From: Syntrophaceae bacterium
GTDB taxonomy: Bacteria; Desulfobacterota; Syntrophia; Syntrophales; Smithellaceae
Length of the DNA: 64,000 nt
Assembly (NCBI GenBank): GCA_018436925.1
Contig: JAHDKI010000015.1
Location: forward strand, 1 to 64,000
Direction of reading: 5' to 3'
Below are positions 44,151 to 53,716 of this stretch, in pieces. Numbering within the stretch: the first letter of the stretch is position 1; every line of letters begins with the position of its first letter. Position numbers and translations under genes: made by a program. The notes beneath the pieces are model-generated. The model did not search any database, was not told the origin of the DNA, and was given only the letters and a program-made list of their open reading frames with translations.

Positions 44151-47100
44151 ATGACGGACAACAGAAAAATCATCGTGGTTTTGGGGATGCACCGAAGCGG
44201 CACCAGCGCGGTCGCCCGCGGCCTGAAAGTTCTCGGGGTCGAATTGGGCAACCGCCTGATGCCCCCCGTTGCGGGTGAAAATGACAAAGGGTTCTGGGAA
44301 GACCTGGATATTTACGGGCTCAATGAAGAAATGCTTGAAGCCGTCGGCAGAGGCTGGTGGTCTCTTTTGCCGCTGACTCATGAAGATCTATCGTTTCTGC
44401 TTGAGAAGGGGTATGACCGAAAAGCGGCGGAGCTGCTGGCCGGGAAAATCGCCGCCTCAACGGTGTACGGCTTTAAAGATCCCCGGTTCAACCAGCTTCT
44501 TGAACTCTGGAAAAAGGTTTTCAGTCGGGTTGCCGGCGATGTGGACTATGTGCTTGTTGTGCGCGATCCACGAAGCGTTGTCCGTTCCGTGTGCCGACGC
44601 AACGGGTTTCCGCCGGAAGTGGGCTCCTATCTTTGGGCCGGTCAGGTTCTGTCGATGCTTGCCGGGACAGCGGGAGAAAAACGCATCCTGCTGGATTACG
44701 ATCAACTGCTTGAAGACCCCGCCTTGCAACTCGGCCGGTTATCCGAAGCGCTGGGCCTGGATGTTATGCAGGAAGAACTCCGTATCTATAGTCGCGATTT
44801 TTTGGATCCGGCGCTGAATCACGGCCGGGGAAAGGACCTGCAGGCGGACGCCGCCGGCGACATCTTCCATCTTGCCGAAGAGATGGTCGCGCGCCTGCGC
44901 CTGGCGATTCAAGCCGGAACGGATTTGAGCGAGTTGCCGCTCGAGTCGTGGAGGGCAAGACTCAACACTCAGACCTTAAGTCCTTGCGCGGCGGAGGCGC
45001 TGCTTTTCGCTTTGGACCGGAGCCGGCAGGCGTATCGACAGCTTCAGGAACAACAGGGTGCGACGGATACGGAAATACAGGCGCTCAAGCAAGACGCGCA
45101 AACTCTGCGCCTGACAGACGAAACCAGGCAGGCGCAGATGCTCAGGCTGGAAAACGCACGGAACTCGCTTGTGGAGGAAATCAGCCATTTGCAAAAAGCC
45201 AATCTAAACTACATCGCCTGGGCGCAGGACCTGGAAAAGCAGCTTGCCGATGCGCGCGAGCAACTTGCCGCAATCGCCGCGAGCCGCTCGTGGAAAGCCA
45301 CATTGCCGTTTCGGGAACTCAAGCGTTGGGTCAGCCGGCCAGGCGAGCAGTCAGGAAAATACCTCCATCAGCTGGGCCTTCTGGGTCGTCGGGTATATGA
45401 TTGCCTGCCTCTGAGTTTTGAAACCCGCATGCGTCATCGGGGGATGATTGCCAAAGTTGCTCCGTCGCTTTTGCGCGCCCCGGATATCGGCCACGGCAGC
45501 CCGTCGCCAAGCCGCGATTGGGCTGCGGAAATCTATGCCGTCGATAATGCGCAAGCTTTTGCCGGGTCTTTGGATCTGACGTTGCCGGATCAACCGGTTG
45601 TGTCCGTCATTATTCCCGTCTATGGCCAGGTTGAGTTTACTTTAAGATGTCTTGCCTCCATTTCCCGGCACATGCCTCAAACGCCTTTTGAAATCATCAT
45701 CGTGGATGACGCCTCGCCGGACCGGTCCGCGGAGATTCTGGAAGCCGTAAATAAAATTCGGTTGGTCCGCCAACCGACCAATGAGGGGTTTATTCGGGCC
45801 TGCAACGCGGGCGCTCGGGAGGCCCGGGGGCAATATCTGTGTTTTCTAAACAATGACACACAGGTGGCAAAAGGATGGCTCGATGAACTCGTTAGAACCT
45901 TTGACGAGTTTCCGGGCACGGGGCTGGCCGGCTCCAAACTTCTGTATCCGGACGGAACGCTTCAGGAGGCGGGCTGCATTGTTTGGCAGGACGCCAGCGC
46001 CTGGAACTTCGGCAGAGGGGAGGATCCCTCCCTGCCGGTCTACAATTACGCCCGGGAAGTGGACTACTGTTCAGGCGCGTCCATCATGACTCCCAAGGCA
46101 CTGTTTGAAAGCCTGGGCGGTTTTGACGAGCATTATCTGCCGGCCTATGCCGAAGACGCCGATCTGGCGCTGAAGATCCGGGATAAAGGATTCCGGGTCG
46201 TCTATCAGCCGCTGTCCGTCGTTCATCACTTTGAGGGGGCGACGGCCGGCCGCGACACGTCCAAAGGCGTTAAGGCCCATCAAGTTGCAAACCTCCGAAA
46301 ACTGCACGAGCGATGGCGCGGACGCCTGGTAGCCCATCAACCCAACGGGCACAACGTCGATGCCGCGAAAGACCGGCGTGCGACAAAGCGCGCGTTGGTT
46401 CTGGATTTATGTACGCCGACGCCGGACCGCGATTCCGGCTCCATCGACGCGTACAACTGGATGCTCATCCTGCGCGAGATGGATTTTCAGGTCACGTTCA
46501 TTCCCGAGGATAATTTTCTTTATATGCCGCCGTATACGCAAGACCTTCAGCGAATCGGCGTGGAAGTGCTTTACGCGCCTTTTACCGCATCGGTAAAAGA
46601 ACATCTCATCGAGCACGGCCGTCGATATGACCTGGTTTTTCTGTTCCGGGTCGCCGTGGTGCAGCGCAATCTGTCCGATATTCGGCGTTACTGCCCTGCT
46701 GCCCGCATTCTTTTCAATACGGTCGATCTTCATTACCTTCGTCTGGAGCGAGAAGCCCTTCTCGAAAAGGATGATCAGAAAATGCAGTTTGCGCGCGACC
46801 TGAAAAAATTGGAGTACGACGCGATCCGGTCGGTCGACGCGGCCACCGTGGTGAGCGCCGAAGAGCATCGAGGACTCCGAGAGGCGCTGCCCGATGCGCC
46901 GCTGCATCTTCTTCCCTTTACACGGCATATTGAAGGGCCCTCCGCGATGTTTCGACAGCGTCGGGACATCGTTTTTGTGGGCGGGTTTAAACATCCTCCC
47001 AATACGGATGCCGTTTTATGGTTTGCGTCGGCGGTCTTTCCGAAATTGAAGGACCGTTTGCCGGATGTCCGCTTTTATATCGTGGGGGCCGATCCGCCGC

Positions 47101-47570
47101 CGGAAGTTCAGAAGTTGGCGGGACCGGACAGGATTGTCACTGGTTTTGTCCAGGATCTTTCTTCATTGCTGGGGCAAATGCGGGTATCGGTTGCGCCGAT
47201 TCGCTATGGCGCCGGCATCAAAGGCAAGATCGGGACGGCTTTGGCTGCGGGTCTTCCGGTGGTGGCGACATCCGCGGCCGCGGAAGGCATGAATCTGGTT
47301 GACGGACGAGACGCGCTGATCGCAGACGATCCGGACGAGTTCGCCCTGAAGATCGAAAAACTCTATTGCGATGAGCGCCTGTGGCGGCGCATCAGCGAAT
47401 CGGGCCTTGCCTTCGCGCGCGGCGCCTGGGGCGCCGATCAGGGTTGGCGCAATCTGGAGACGATTTTACGAACGCTCGGCTTTGAGTCGGTTTCCCCCCG
47501 GTATCCCCTGAAGCTTTACACGGAAAGTCTGGCCAGTCGGCAACCGTTTCAGGCGTCCGTCACGACCTGA
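44151..47570 (+). CDS. Three-domain fusion: sulfotransferase, GT2 and GT4
   Basis: A 1139-residue protein. Residues 1-260 form a sulfotransferase-like domain: the 5'-phosphosulfate loop is VVLGMHRSGTSAVARGL and the 3' segment is VLVVRDPRSVVRSVCRR. Residues 290-383 are a predicted coiled coil rich in Gln, Glu and Leu, ending in ASRSWKATLPFREL, a linker often seen in large glycosyltransferases. A GT2 domain begins near 482 (VSVIIPVYGQVEFTLRCL; IIVDDASPDRS; FLNNDTQ; AYAEDADLALKIRDKG). A GT4 domain begins near 747 and has IVFVGGFKHPPNTDAVLWF and YGAGIKGKIGTALAAGLPVV. It may extend a chain and sulfate it in one assembly. The domain order is visible; joint activity is inference. Confidence 0.87.
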   Translation: MTDNRKIIVVLGMHRSGTSAVARGLKVLGVELGNRLMPPVAGENDKGFWEDLDIYGLNEEMLEAVGRGWWSLLPLTHEDLSFLLEKGYDRKAAELLAGKIAASTVYGFKDPRFNQLLELWKKVFSRVAGDVDYVLVVRDPRSVVRSVCRRNGFPPEVGSYLWAGQVLSMLAGTAGEKRILLDYDQLLEDPALQLGRLSEALGLDVMQEELRIYSRDFLDPALNHGRGKDLQADAAGDIFHLAEEMVARLRLAIQAGTDLSELPLESWRARLNTQTLSPCAAEALLFALDRSRQAYRQLQEQQGATDTEIQALKQDAQTLRLTDETRQAQMLRLENARNSLVEEISHLQKANLNYIAWAQDLEKQLADAREQLAAIAASRSWKATLPFRELKRWVSRPGEQSGKYLHQLGLLGRRVYDCLPLSFETRMRHRGMIAKVAPSLLRAPDIGHGSPSPSRDWAAEIYAVDNAQAFAGSLDLTLPDQPVVSVIIPVYGQVEFTLRCLASISRHMPQTPFEIIIVDDASPDRSAEILEAVNKIRLVRQPTNEGFIRACNAGAREARGQYLCFLNNDTQVAKGWLDELVRTFDEFPGTGLAGSKLLYPDGTLQEAGCIVWQDASAWNFGRGEDPSLPVYNYAREVDYCSGASIMTPKALFESLGGFDEHYLPAYAEDADLALKIRDKGFRVVYQPLSVVHHFEGATAGRDTSKGVKAHQVANLRKLHERWRGRLVAHQPNGHNVDAAKDRRATKRALVLDLCTPTPDRDSGSIDAYNWMLILREMDFQVTFIPEDNFLYMPPYTQDLQRIGVEVLYAPFTASVKEHLIEHGRRYDLVFLFRVAVVQRNLSDIRRYCPAARILFNTVDLHYLRLEREALLEKDDQKMQFARDLKKLEYDAIRSVDAATVVSAEEHRGLREALPDAPLHLLPFTRHIEGPSAMFRQRRDIVFVGGFKHPPNTDAVLWFASAVFPKLKDRLPDVRFYIVGADPPPEVQKLAGPDRIVTGFVQDLSSLLGQMRVSVAPIRYGAGIKGKIGTALAAGLPVVATSAAAEGMNLVDGRDALIADDPDEFALKIEKLYCDERLWRRISESGLAFARGAWGADQGWRNLETILRTLGFESVSPRYPLKLYTESLASRQPFQASVTT
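45947..45975 (+). repeat. 29-base direct repeat, copy 2
   Basis: Identical to 42509-42537, located in the GT2 domain of the sulfotransferase-GT2-GT4 fusion. Confidence 0.9.
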
Positions 47571-47653
47571 GGCGGCAAAGGCCTTTATCCGCAACAAGAC
47601 TCGATGATCGCCCATCTCATCATCCGGGCGGCCTTACGGAGAGATTCTTTTTT

Positions 47654-49090
47654 ATGAAAGTGCGTTTTCCGGAAAACATGAAAGCGTCGGCCTTGCTCGT
47701 CATCTCCATTGCCGCGCCCTTTGTGATGATCTTTTTGTATGTCTGGCTGACCGCTTCCCAAGTCGTCTTCCGCGACGACATCTATCTGATCAAGGGCGGA
47801 TGGGTCGAAAGCTACTGCAATGGAACGCTGGCTTTTTCCGACTTCTGGCGCCCCGCCGCGTCAACACGAATTCCCGGCTATAACTTTTTGCAGTTCATCA
47901 ATATCTAGGTCTTCGGCATGAACTCGAAGCTCATTGCGCTTTCGATTCCATTTTTGGTGCTCGGCAGCGTCTTGATGATCTATCGGGATTACCGGAAGTG
48001 CTTTGCGCCTCGCCGTTCATCCGGGTTTATCGCCCTGTCTTTTTTGTTTGTCAGCCTTTTGATGTTTAATATCATCCAGTGGGAAGGGTTGACTTTTTCC
48101 TATGCCTTCGTCTTTCAATCGCCCCTGCCTTTTTTTATCGCGAGTGTGATTTGTTTTGAGCGGATTCTTACAAAAGGAACTCCCGGCTATGTCGCGGCAG
48201 GGCTCCTTTTGAGCGCTTTGTCGGTGCTGGTTTTCGGCGGAACCCACTCCTATTCTTTTGCCGTGGCGCTCGGGCTGACTTTTGTCTGTTATGCGGTCAC
48301 CCGTCGGGACCGTATGACCAAAGAGGTGTGGCTGCGCGCGCTTGGGGTGAGCGCGTATCTTGGGGTGCTTGCGGTTTTGTATATGTACAATATTCGCCAC
48401 AATGATTACTTTCCACATGCCACACATCATGTCGATAAAATGATCGCCCAGCCTCTCGCGGCGCTTCAATTTCTGCTGGCGGCCTTCGGGGCGAGCGTTG
48501 TCGGCGTGAATGCCGCGAAGATGTATTTTCCATTCTCCGGCATGGTTTTTTTAGGATCGCTCGTCGTGTGCCTCTATGGCCTGGCTCTGTTTTTGTATTT
48601 TCGCTTCCGGCTCTACGAGCGATCGTATCTTCCCTTTTATCTGCTGATGCAGGCTTTTTTCTATCTGGTTTTTATGACCGCGGGCAGATTCGGTTATGGA
48701 ATCGATTACGGCATGGCGTCGCGCTATACCTGTGTGAGTGTGATGGGCCTGGTCGGGTCCGTCTGGGTGCTCATCTATGTCCTTGCCGGCGGGAGGACGC
48801 GGCGGACGGGCGCCGTCAATTTGTTGTTTGTTCCCCTGATGGTGATCGCCGCGGGGTTGATCCTCACCGCTATGACCGAATGGCGCATTCAGCCTCATCG
48901 AAAGGCGTATTTCGAAAATCTGCGCGAGATCGCCCTTCGTGTGGATTCCGCCTCCGATGAAGAATTGGCGAAGTTTGAAGAACGACCCGCACTGGTCCGC
49001 GAGTCTTTGCGGGTTTTGAAGGAGTGTCATTTGAATGTTTATCATCAGCCGTCTGTCGTGCGCCGATCAGGCTCACCCGGAAAGCAGTGA
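47654..49090 (+). pseudogene. Membrane GT-C-like protein gene interrupted by an in-frame TAG
   Basis: One continuous frame from ATG 47654 to the TGA at 49088-49090, broken only by TAG at 47906-47908 after residue 84. Without it the product would be 478 residues. The first part has a membrane segment and a loop with VVFRDDIYLIKGGWVES, an acidic pair in the first periplasmic loop as in GT-C glycosyltransferases. The second part (ATG 47918 onward, 390 residues) has about nine more membrane segments. The bases after the TAG (GTC TTC GGC ATG) stay in frame and continue sensibly, so this is a nonsense change, not a frameshift. TAG ends several normal genes here (flagellin, acs, gpmI), which argues against recoding. 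The downstream gene is coupled by TGATG. Confidence 0.72.
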
Positions 49091-49833
49091 TGCATCATCA
49101 TTTTCGAAAGCTTTCGGTTCTGATTCCCGCCTATAATGAGCAGGAAACCATCATTGAGTTGTTGGACAAGGTGAAACGGGCCGATATTCCGCTCGAAAAA
49201 GAGATCCTTGTCATAGACAATCATTCCAAGGACGAAACGCACAATCTGGCGGCCGGCTGGATAACGGCCAACCGCGATGTCAGCGCCAGGTTGCTCGTTG
49301 AAAAAACGCCGGGGAAAGGCGCTGCGGTCAGAACGGGACTCAAGGCGGCAAAAGGAGAGGTCGTGGTCATTCAGGATGCGGATCTCGAATACGATCCCGC
49401 CGATTACAGCGCCTTGCTTCGGCCCATCCTTGAAGGCACAACGATGGCCGTTTACGGCAACCGGTTGGGTTTTAAGGACAACGGCTCGGCCCATTTTTCT
49501 TTTTATGCCGGCGGCAGGGCCATGACGATGATCGGCGCTGTGCTCTTCGGCCAAAACGTGCGGGATATCAATACCTGCTATAAGATGTGGGTTGCGGAAT
49601 TGACAAGGGGGATCGACTTTCAGGAAAACGGCTTTGCTTTTGATTTTGCTGAAATAACGCCATATTTGATTCAATCCTTGAAAAAGCGCAAAATGGAAAT
49701 TCTGACGGTGCCCATTCATTACACGCCGAGAACTATCGCGCAGGGCAAGAAGGTCAGATGGAAGGACGGCGCTTATGGTGTTTGGGCAATGCTGAAATAC
49801 AGGATAGAAAGCTTGAGATTTCATGAACGGTAA
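49090..49833 (+). CDS. Family 2 glycosyltransferase, polyprenyl-phosphate type
   Basis: A 247-residue GT2 enzyme of the dolichol-phosphate-mannose synthase type. Motifs: LSVLIPAYNEQETIIELL, LVIDNHSKDET, GKGAAVRTGLKAA, DxD site VVIQDADLEYDPADY, and the C-terminal IHYTPRTIAQGKKVRWKDG. It probably makes a polyprenyl-linked sugar for the GT-C proteins that flank it on both sides. Its ATG overlaps the previous stop (TGATG) and its end overlaps the next gene by 11 bases, so the three are translationally coupled. A paralog lies at 37503. Confidence 0.9.
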   Translation: MHHHFRKLSVLIPAYNEQETIIELLDKVKRADIPLEKEILVIDNHSKDETHNLAAGWITANRDVSARLLVEKTPGKGAAVRTGLKAAKGEVVVIQDADLEYDPADYSALLRPILEGTTMAVYGNRLGFKDNGSAHFSFYAGGRAMTMIGAVLFGQNVRDINTCYKMWVAELTRGIDFQENGFAFDFAEITPYLIQSLKKRKMEILTVPIHYTPRTIAQGKKVRWKDGAYGVWAMLKYRIESLRFHER

Positions 49834-52800
49834 ATTTCTGAGCCTGACGCTGATCGTCGCTGCGATGCTCCAGGGGGTCATCCTGTGGGCGGATCATCAT
49901 CCCATGTTCTTTTTCGGCGATTCAGCAAGCTATCTTTGGACGGCCCTGTTCGGCTGGCTGCCTTCCGACCGGTCCTTTATCTACGGCTATTTCATTCGGT
50001 TTACGGCGCTCCCGGCCGGTTCACTGACTGCGCTGGTCGTCGCGCAGGTTCTGATGAGTCTGGCGATCTGCGTTGTCACGGCGCATCTGTTGATGCGTTA
50101 TTTTCGTGTTCGTCCCTGGATTGCTTGTGGAACCGGTGTTTTGATGTCGCTTGAGCCGATTCAGCTGCTTTTTTCGCGTTACGTCATGACCGAAACCCTG
50201 GCTTTGTTTGTGTTTGTTCTCTATGTTTGGGCGGGGCTCGACTACCTCGAAAGAAGACGCATTCGTTGGCTCATGGCGATTCAGGCGCTTGCCGTCTTGC
50301 TGATTGCCGTCCGTTTTGCGTTTATTCCCGTGGTCTGGATCTGCGCGGTTGTCCTGCCGCTTCTGGCCGTCCGGTGCGAATCCGGATGGAAACAATATGC
50401 CGGCCGGGCGGTCATGCATGTCGCGCTGTCGGTCTTGCTTCTCCTGTCGTTGACGACGGTTTATAAACAGGTTCACGGGAGCCTTCAGCAGAAGCCGCCC
50501 GCGTATTCTTATGATGACGGTTTTTTTGCCCTGGGATTCGTCCTGCCGATCGTCGAGCCCGGAGATTTTCCCGACCGTGAGCTTGGGGAAAAGATTATCA
50601 AGGAATCGGAATTTCCAACGAGTGACCGCCATAAGCGGGCCGGGCACAGATGGATGGCCGACGGCGCTGTGGCGCGCCTCCAGAAACTGGCGCCGGATCG
50701 TCTCGAGGCCAACGCAATAGCGCGCCAAACGGCGATCAACGCCGTTGCAAGCAAGCCGCTGGCCTTTCTGAAACTCGGCTGGCAGAGCTTTACGGATTAT
50801 TTCGACGAAGCCCGCCTGCGCCAGATGATGGAAGCCGATCTGGGAAAGAGAAGACTGGATGAGCCTTTCCTCGACCAAATTCAGAAAGCTTTTGCGTATC
50901 CGGCGGACCGGTCCTCTCCTTTTGAGTTACGCTCTGTCACGGGGCGATACTTCCTGCGCGGGGTCGTCTGGGTGCAGGTTTTGCTGTTTGTTCCTCTGAT
51001 TTGGCTTCTTCTGGCGGTCATTTCGCCGGATTCGGAGATCCGGCGAAATACTCTTTTTGCAGGCATGCTGGCGCTCATTTTCCTGGGCATCGCCGTTTTT
51101 CTGGCGGAGCGGCCCACTCCGCGATATCTCCATCCCATGGCCTGGCTGGCTTGTGCGGCGGGAGGTTTGGGATGTAATCAGCTGATTCGTTTTCGAGAAG
51201 AGACGGTGAAAAACTTCGGCGGTCTCGTCCGGGCGATCCTGGCTGTCGGCGAAGAAGGCATCGGATTTTTGCGCCGCCACGATAAACTATTCTGGATCTT
51301 TGCCGTCGCTGCGGTTTTTGTCCTCTTATTGCTTAAAAACATCATCTTTTATCAGTCGACCGGAGCCTTGTGCTTCCGCGATGAATGGATATACAAAAAT
51401 AACGCATTAAAATTTTTTTCCGGAAGCCCTATTCCGAGCGCGCATTATCCGCCGCTTTACTCTTTGCTTTTGGCCCCCGCCTTTTTGTTTTCGAACTGGT
51501 ATGACGTCATGATTCGAATCAATGGTCTGCTGTCGATCCTTCTGGTCATACCGGTGGGGCTGATTGCGAAATCTTTTTTGCCGGCGCGCTACTGCGCGAT
51601 GGCCGTCATTCTTTCGCTGATGATTCCTTTTCAGATTATCTATCCCGGCTATATCCTCAGTGAAAACCTGTTTTTGCCCGTTTTCGCGTTAGCCGTGCTG
51701 CTGGCGCTCAAAGGCGCCGACGCCGGAGCCTTCCGGGCCGCTATGTTCGGGGCTGTTCTGGCCGCCGGCTATCTCACCCGGCACCTCATGCTGCCCGCTG
51801 TTTTCATTCTGGCCGGTTTCTGGATCCTCCTTCCTTATATCACGGTGCAAAAAGACAGCTTTCCGTCTTCAGCGAGGATTCGCGCCAATACACTCATCAT
51901 GGCATGCTGCTGTCTTGCGGTTTATTCGCTGTGGCTGTTTTATACGATGCATCTTGATATTCCCGCTGCGAAGGCCATGGGCTTTGGAATATCCGGATTT
52001 AAAGCGCCCCATCAGAATCCTTCGGCGGCGCTTCTGTGGCTTTCAGCTTATGGATCTTACGTTGTCCTGGCGGCGGCGCCGTTTCTTGTATCTCTCATCG
52101 CCTGGGGGCTTGCATCCGTGTCGAAGCGGCGCTTTGGTCCCGTATCGAGAGAAGCGGCGTTTACCGCACTGATTCTGGTCTTGACTTTATGCTATCTTGC
52201 CGTGGCGACCAATCACTCTTTCAGCGCCGGGTATAATGCCGCACATCCCAAGTATCTGATCGGGCGGTATCTGATGTTTCTGACGCCTTTATATATTGTG
52301 CTGGGCCTCATTGCGCTCAAGCGGTTGGTCGATAAAGAGCTTCCCCTGCGCGGATGGCATATCGCCGCCGCGGCTTTGTTGGCCGCCGCATCGGTCATGA
52401 CCGCACGCTGGGTTCTTCATGGTGGAGGACTCTGGGGACTGCCCGGGTGGTTTGCCGACATTGAATTTAATTCTCCGGATGCATTTGTCTACAAAAGTCC
52501 GGTTATGGCCGCCGTCGCCGTGTCGTGTGTGGCGGCATCGGCGGCGCTGTTGTGGTTCAGGGCGGCGTTGGCAAAGTCGCGTTGGCCGGGGGGGCGCCTA
52601 TCCACCGTCCTGATCGTCCTTCTTTTGGTCTGGCATGCCGCGATTTACGGATACGCGGCCGGCCGGTTGCCCATGAACGCGGACGGTCTGCATCCCAGAC
52701 GTCTGGCGCCGGCGCTGTCGGAACGGATCGCGGGCGAAGCAAAGCACATTGATCTGTTTTATGACGTTCCCGGCTTGACGGAAGAAACGATGCTTATCGC

Positions 52801-53284
52801 GCTGTCCTTCTGGGGGGTGGATAGGACTCAGGTGCGAGTGCATTCCGTTTTTCACTCTCCGGAGGCGGCGGCGCCTGATACAGGGGCGGTTTTCATGTTG
52901 TCCCGCCATCCCTATGACAGACAGGCCGATCTTTCCTATACCGTGGGCGGACAAACCTTTTTCCTGTATAAAATGAAGGCACGCAAGGGCGTTCTGCCGC
53001 TGAACATTCATCAGTACGGACCGGCGACAGTCCGCGCGGGCGAGTCGTTTAATGCCCAGCCGGGCGGCTTTTCGGCCATGTGGGTCAAGACGGCGCACGC
53101 CACCTCCTGGACGAGAATCACTTTAAACGGCAGGGAGGCGAGAAGCGTTGTTGAAAGCAATCAAACCGTGACGGCGGTTGTGCCGGATGCTCTTTTTGTC
53201 AAACCCGGCAGAATTGAAGTTCGCCTTAAAGATAGCCTGACGGGCGCGCAAAGCGAGCCCGTTTTCATTGATGTGACGCCATAG
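49823..53284 (+). CDS. Double GT-C-like membrane protein with C-terminal beta domain
   Basis: A 1153-residue polytopic protein built from two similar modules. Module 1 (residues 1-470) has FFFGDSASYLWTALFGWLPS in its first outer loop and about nine membrane segments. Module 2 starts near 481 with a membrane helix, followed by FRDEWIYKNNALKFFSG and SAHYPPLYSLLLAPAFLF, matching the acidic first loop of PMT/ArnT-type GT-C glycosyltransferases. A soluble C-terminal portion begins near 900, ending in an IPT/TIG- or Ig-like domain (about 1065-1153; GPATVRAGESFNA, FVKPGRIEVRLKD). It would use polyprenyl-phosphate sugars, probably made by the overlapping GT2 gene, on the periplasmic side. Such double GT-C fusions are unusual; activity of either half is inferred. 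Confidence 0.75.
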   Translation: MNGKFLSLTLIVAAMLQGVILWADHHPMFFFGDSASYLWTALFGWLPSDRSFIYGYFIRFTALPAGSLTALVVAQVLMSLAICVVTAHLLMRYFRVRPWIACGTGVLMSLEPIQLLFSRYVMTETLALFVFVLYVWAGLDYLERRRIRWLMAIQALAVLLIAVRFAFIPVVWICAVVLPLLAVRCESGWKQYAGRAVMHVALSVLLLLSLTTVYKQVHGSLQQKPPAYSYDDGFFALGFVLPIVEPGDFPDRELGEKIIKESEFPTSDRHKRAGHRWMADGAVARLQKLAPDRLEANAIARQTAINAVASKPLAFLKLGWQSFTDYFDEARLRQMMEADLGKRRLDEPFLDQIQKAFAYPADRSSPFELRSVTGRYFLRGVVWVQVLLFVPLIWLLLAVISPDSEIRRNTLFAGMLALIFLGIAVFLAERPTPRYLHPMAWLACAAGGLGCNQLIRFREETVKNFGGLVRAILAVGEEGIGFLRRHDKLFWIFAVAAVFVLLLLKNIIFYQSTGALCFRDEWIYKNNALKFFSGSPIPSAHYPPLYSLLLAPAFLFSNWYDVMIRINGLLSILLVIPVGLIAKSFLPARYCAMAVILSLMIPFQIIYPGYILSENLFLPVFALAVLLALKGADAGAFRAAMFGAVLAAGYLTRHLMLPAVFILAGFWILLPYITVQKDSFPSSARIRANTLIMACCCLAVYSLWLFYTMHLDIPAAKAMGFGISGFKAPHQNPSAALLWLSAYGSYVVLAAAPFLVSLIAWGLASVSKRRFGPVSREAAFTALILVLTLCYLAVATNHSFSAGYNAAHPKYLIGRYLMFLTPLYIVLGLIALKRLVDKELPLRGWHIAAAALLAAASVMTARWVLHGGGLWGLPGWFADIEFNSPDAFVYKSPVMAAVAVSCVAASAALLWFRAALAKSRWPGGRLSTVLIVLLLVWHAAIYGYAAGRLPMNADGLHPRRLAPALSERIAGEAKHIDLFYDVPGLTEETMLIALSFWGVDRTQVRVHSVFHSPEAAAPDTGAVFMLSRHPYDRQADLSYTVGGQTFFLYKMKARKGVLPLNIHQYGPATVRAGESFNAQPGGFSAMWVKTAHATSWTRITLNGREARSVVESNQTVTAVVPDALFVKPGRIEVRLKDSLTGAQSEPVFIDVTP

Positions 53285-53407
53285 GCCGAAGATGCGATGA
53301 AAGAGGATGGGCGTTTCTTCGGCGCCCGCATTTAAAGCAAGGAAAATTGATTTGATTAATCGGTTAGGGGATCAGACAGCTTAAGAAAATCATTGACGGG
53401 AGATGAA

Positions 53408-53683
53408 ATGGAGATGCGCTACAGCGCGCCTCTGAGCTTTTTTCAGCGGGTGGTCCGCCAATGGGGCCTGTGCCGCAAGGATTTTCCCGATCGGATCTGG
53501 ATGGCCAGAGCCTGGCGGTTTCCCGCGTATTTGAAAAGGAAGTCGGGTATCGAAAAATATTCCGACTGCGCGGTTTATCTGTTTCATTCTTTATATTTGG
53601 CGATCTGCGCGATTTGGGACAAGAGGCGCTCGTCTATGCGGACAGCGTCAATGGTCCATGATGCCGATGTCCGAAATGGATGA
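53408..53683 (+). CDS. Small ORF of unknown function, possibly a remnant
   Basis: A 91-residue frame starting at ATG 53408 behind GGGAG. The product is basic and aromatic-rich (FFQRVVRQWGLCRKDFPDR, MARAWRFPAYLKRKSG). From about 53460 to 53661 a second frame is also open and gives a plausible-looking end (LGQEALVYADSVNGP), so a frameshifted, decayed gene is as likely as a real small protein. I recognise no family. It lies between the GT-C fusion and the first of two sulfotransferases. Confidence 0.3.
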   Translation: MEMRYSAPLSFFQRVVRQWGLCRKDFPDRIWMARAWRFPAYLKRKSGIEKYSDCAVYLFHSLYLAICAIWDKRRSSMRTASMVHDADVRNG

Positions 53684-53716
53684 TGATCGTCACATGGATT
53701 TACGGAGGACATCTTG

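Noticed and set aside
47906..47908. TAG read as pyrrolysine or another recoded residue
   Set aside because: TAG is a common normal stop in this window, no stem-loop typical of recoding was found downstream, and the protein is not a methylamine methyltransferase.
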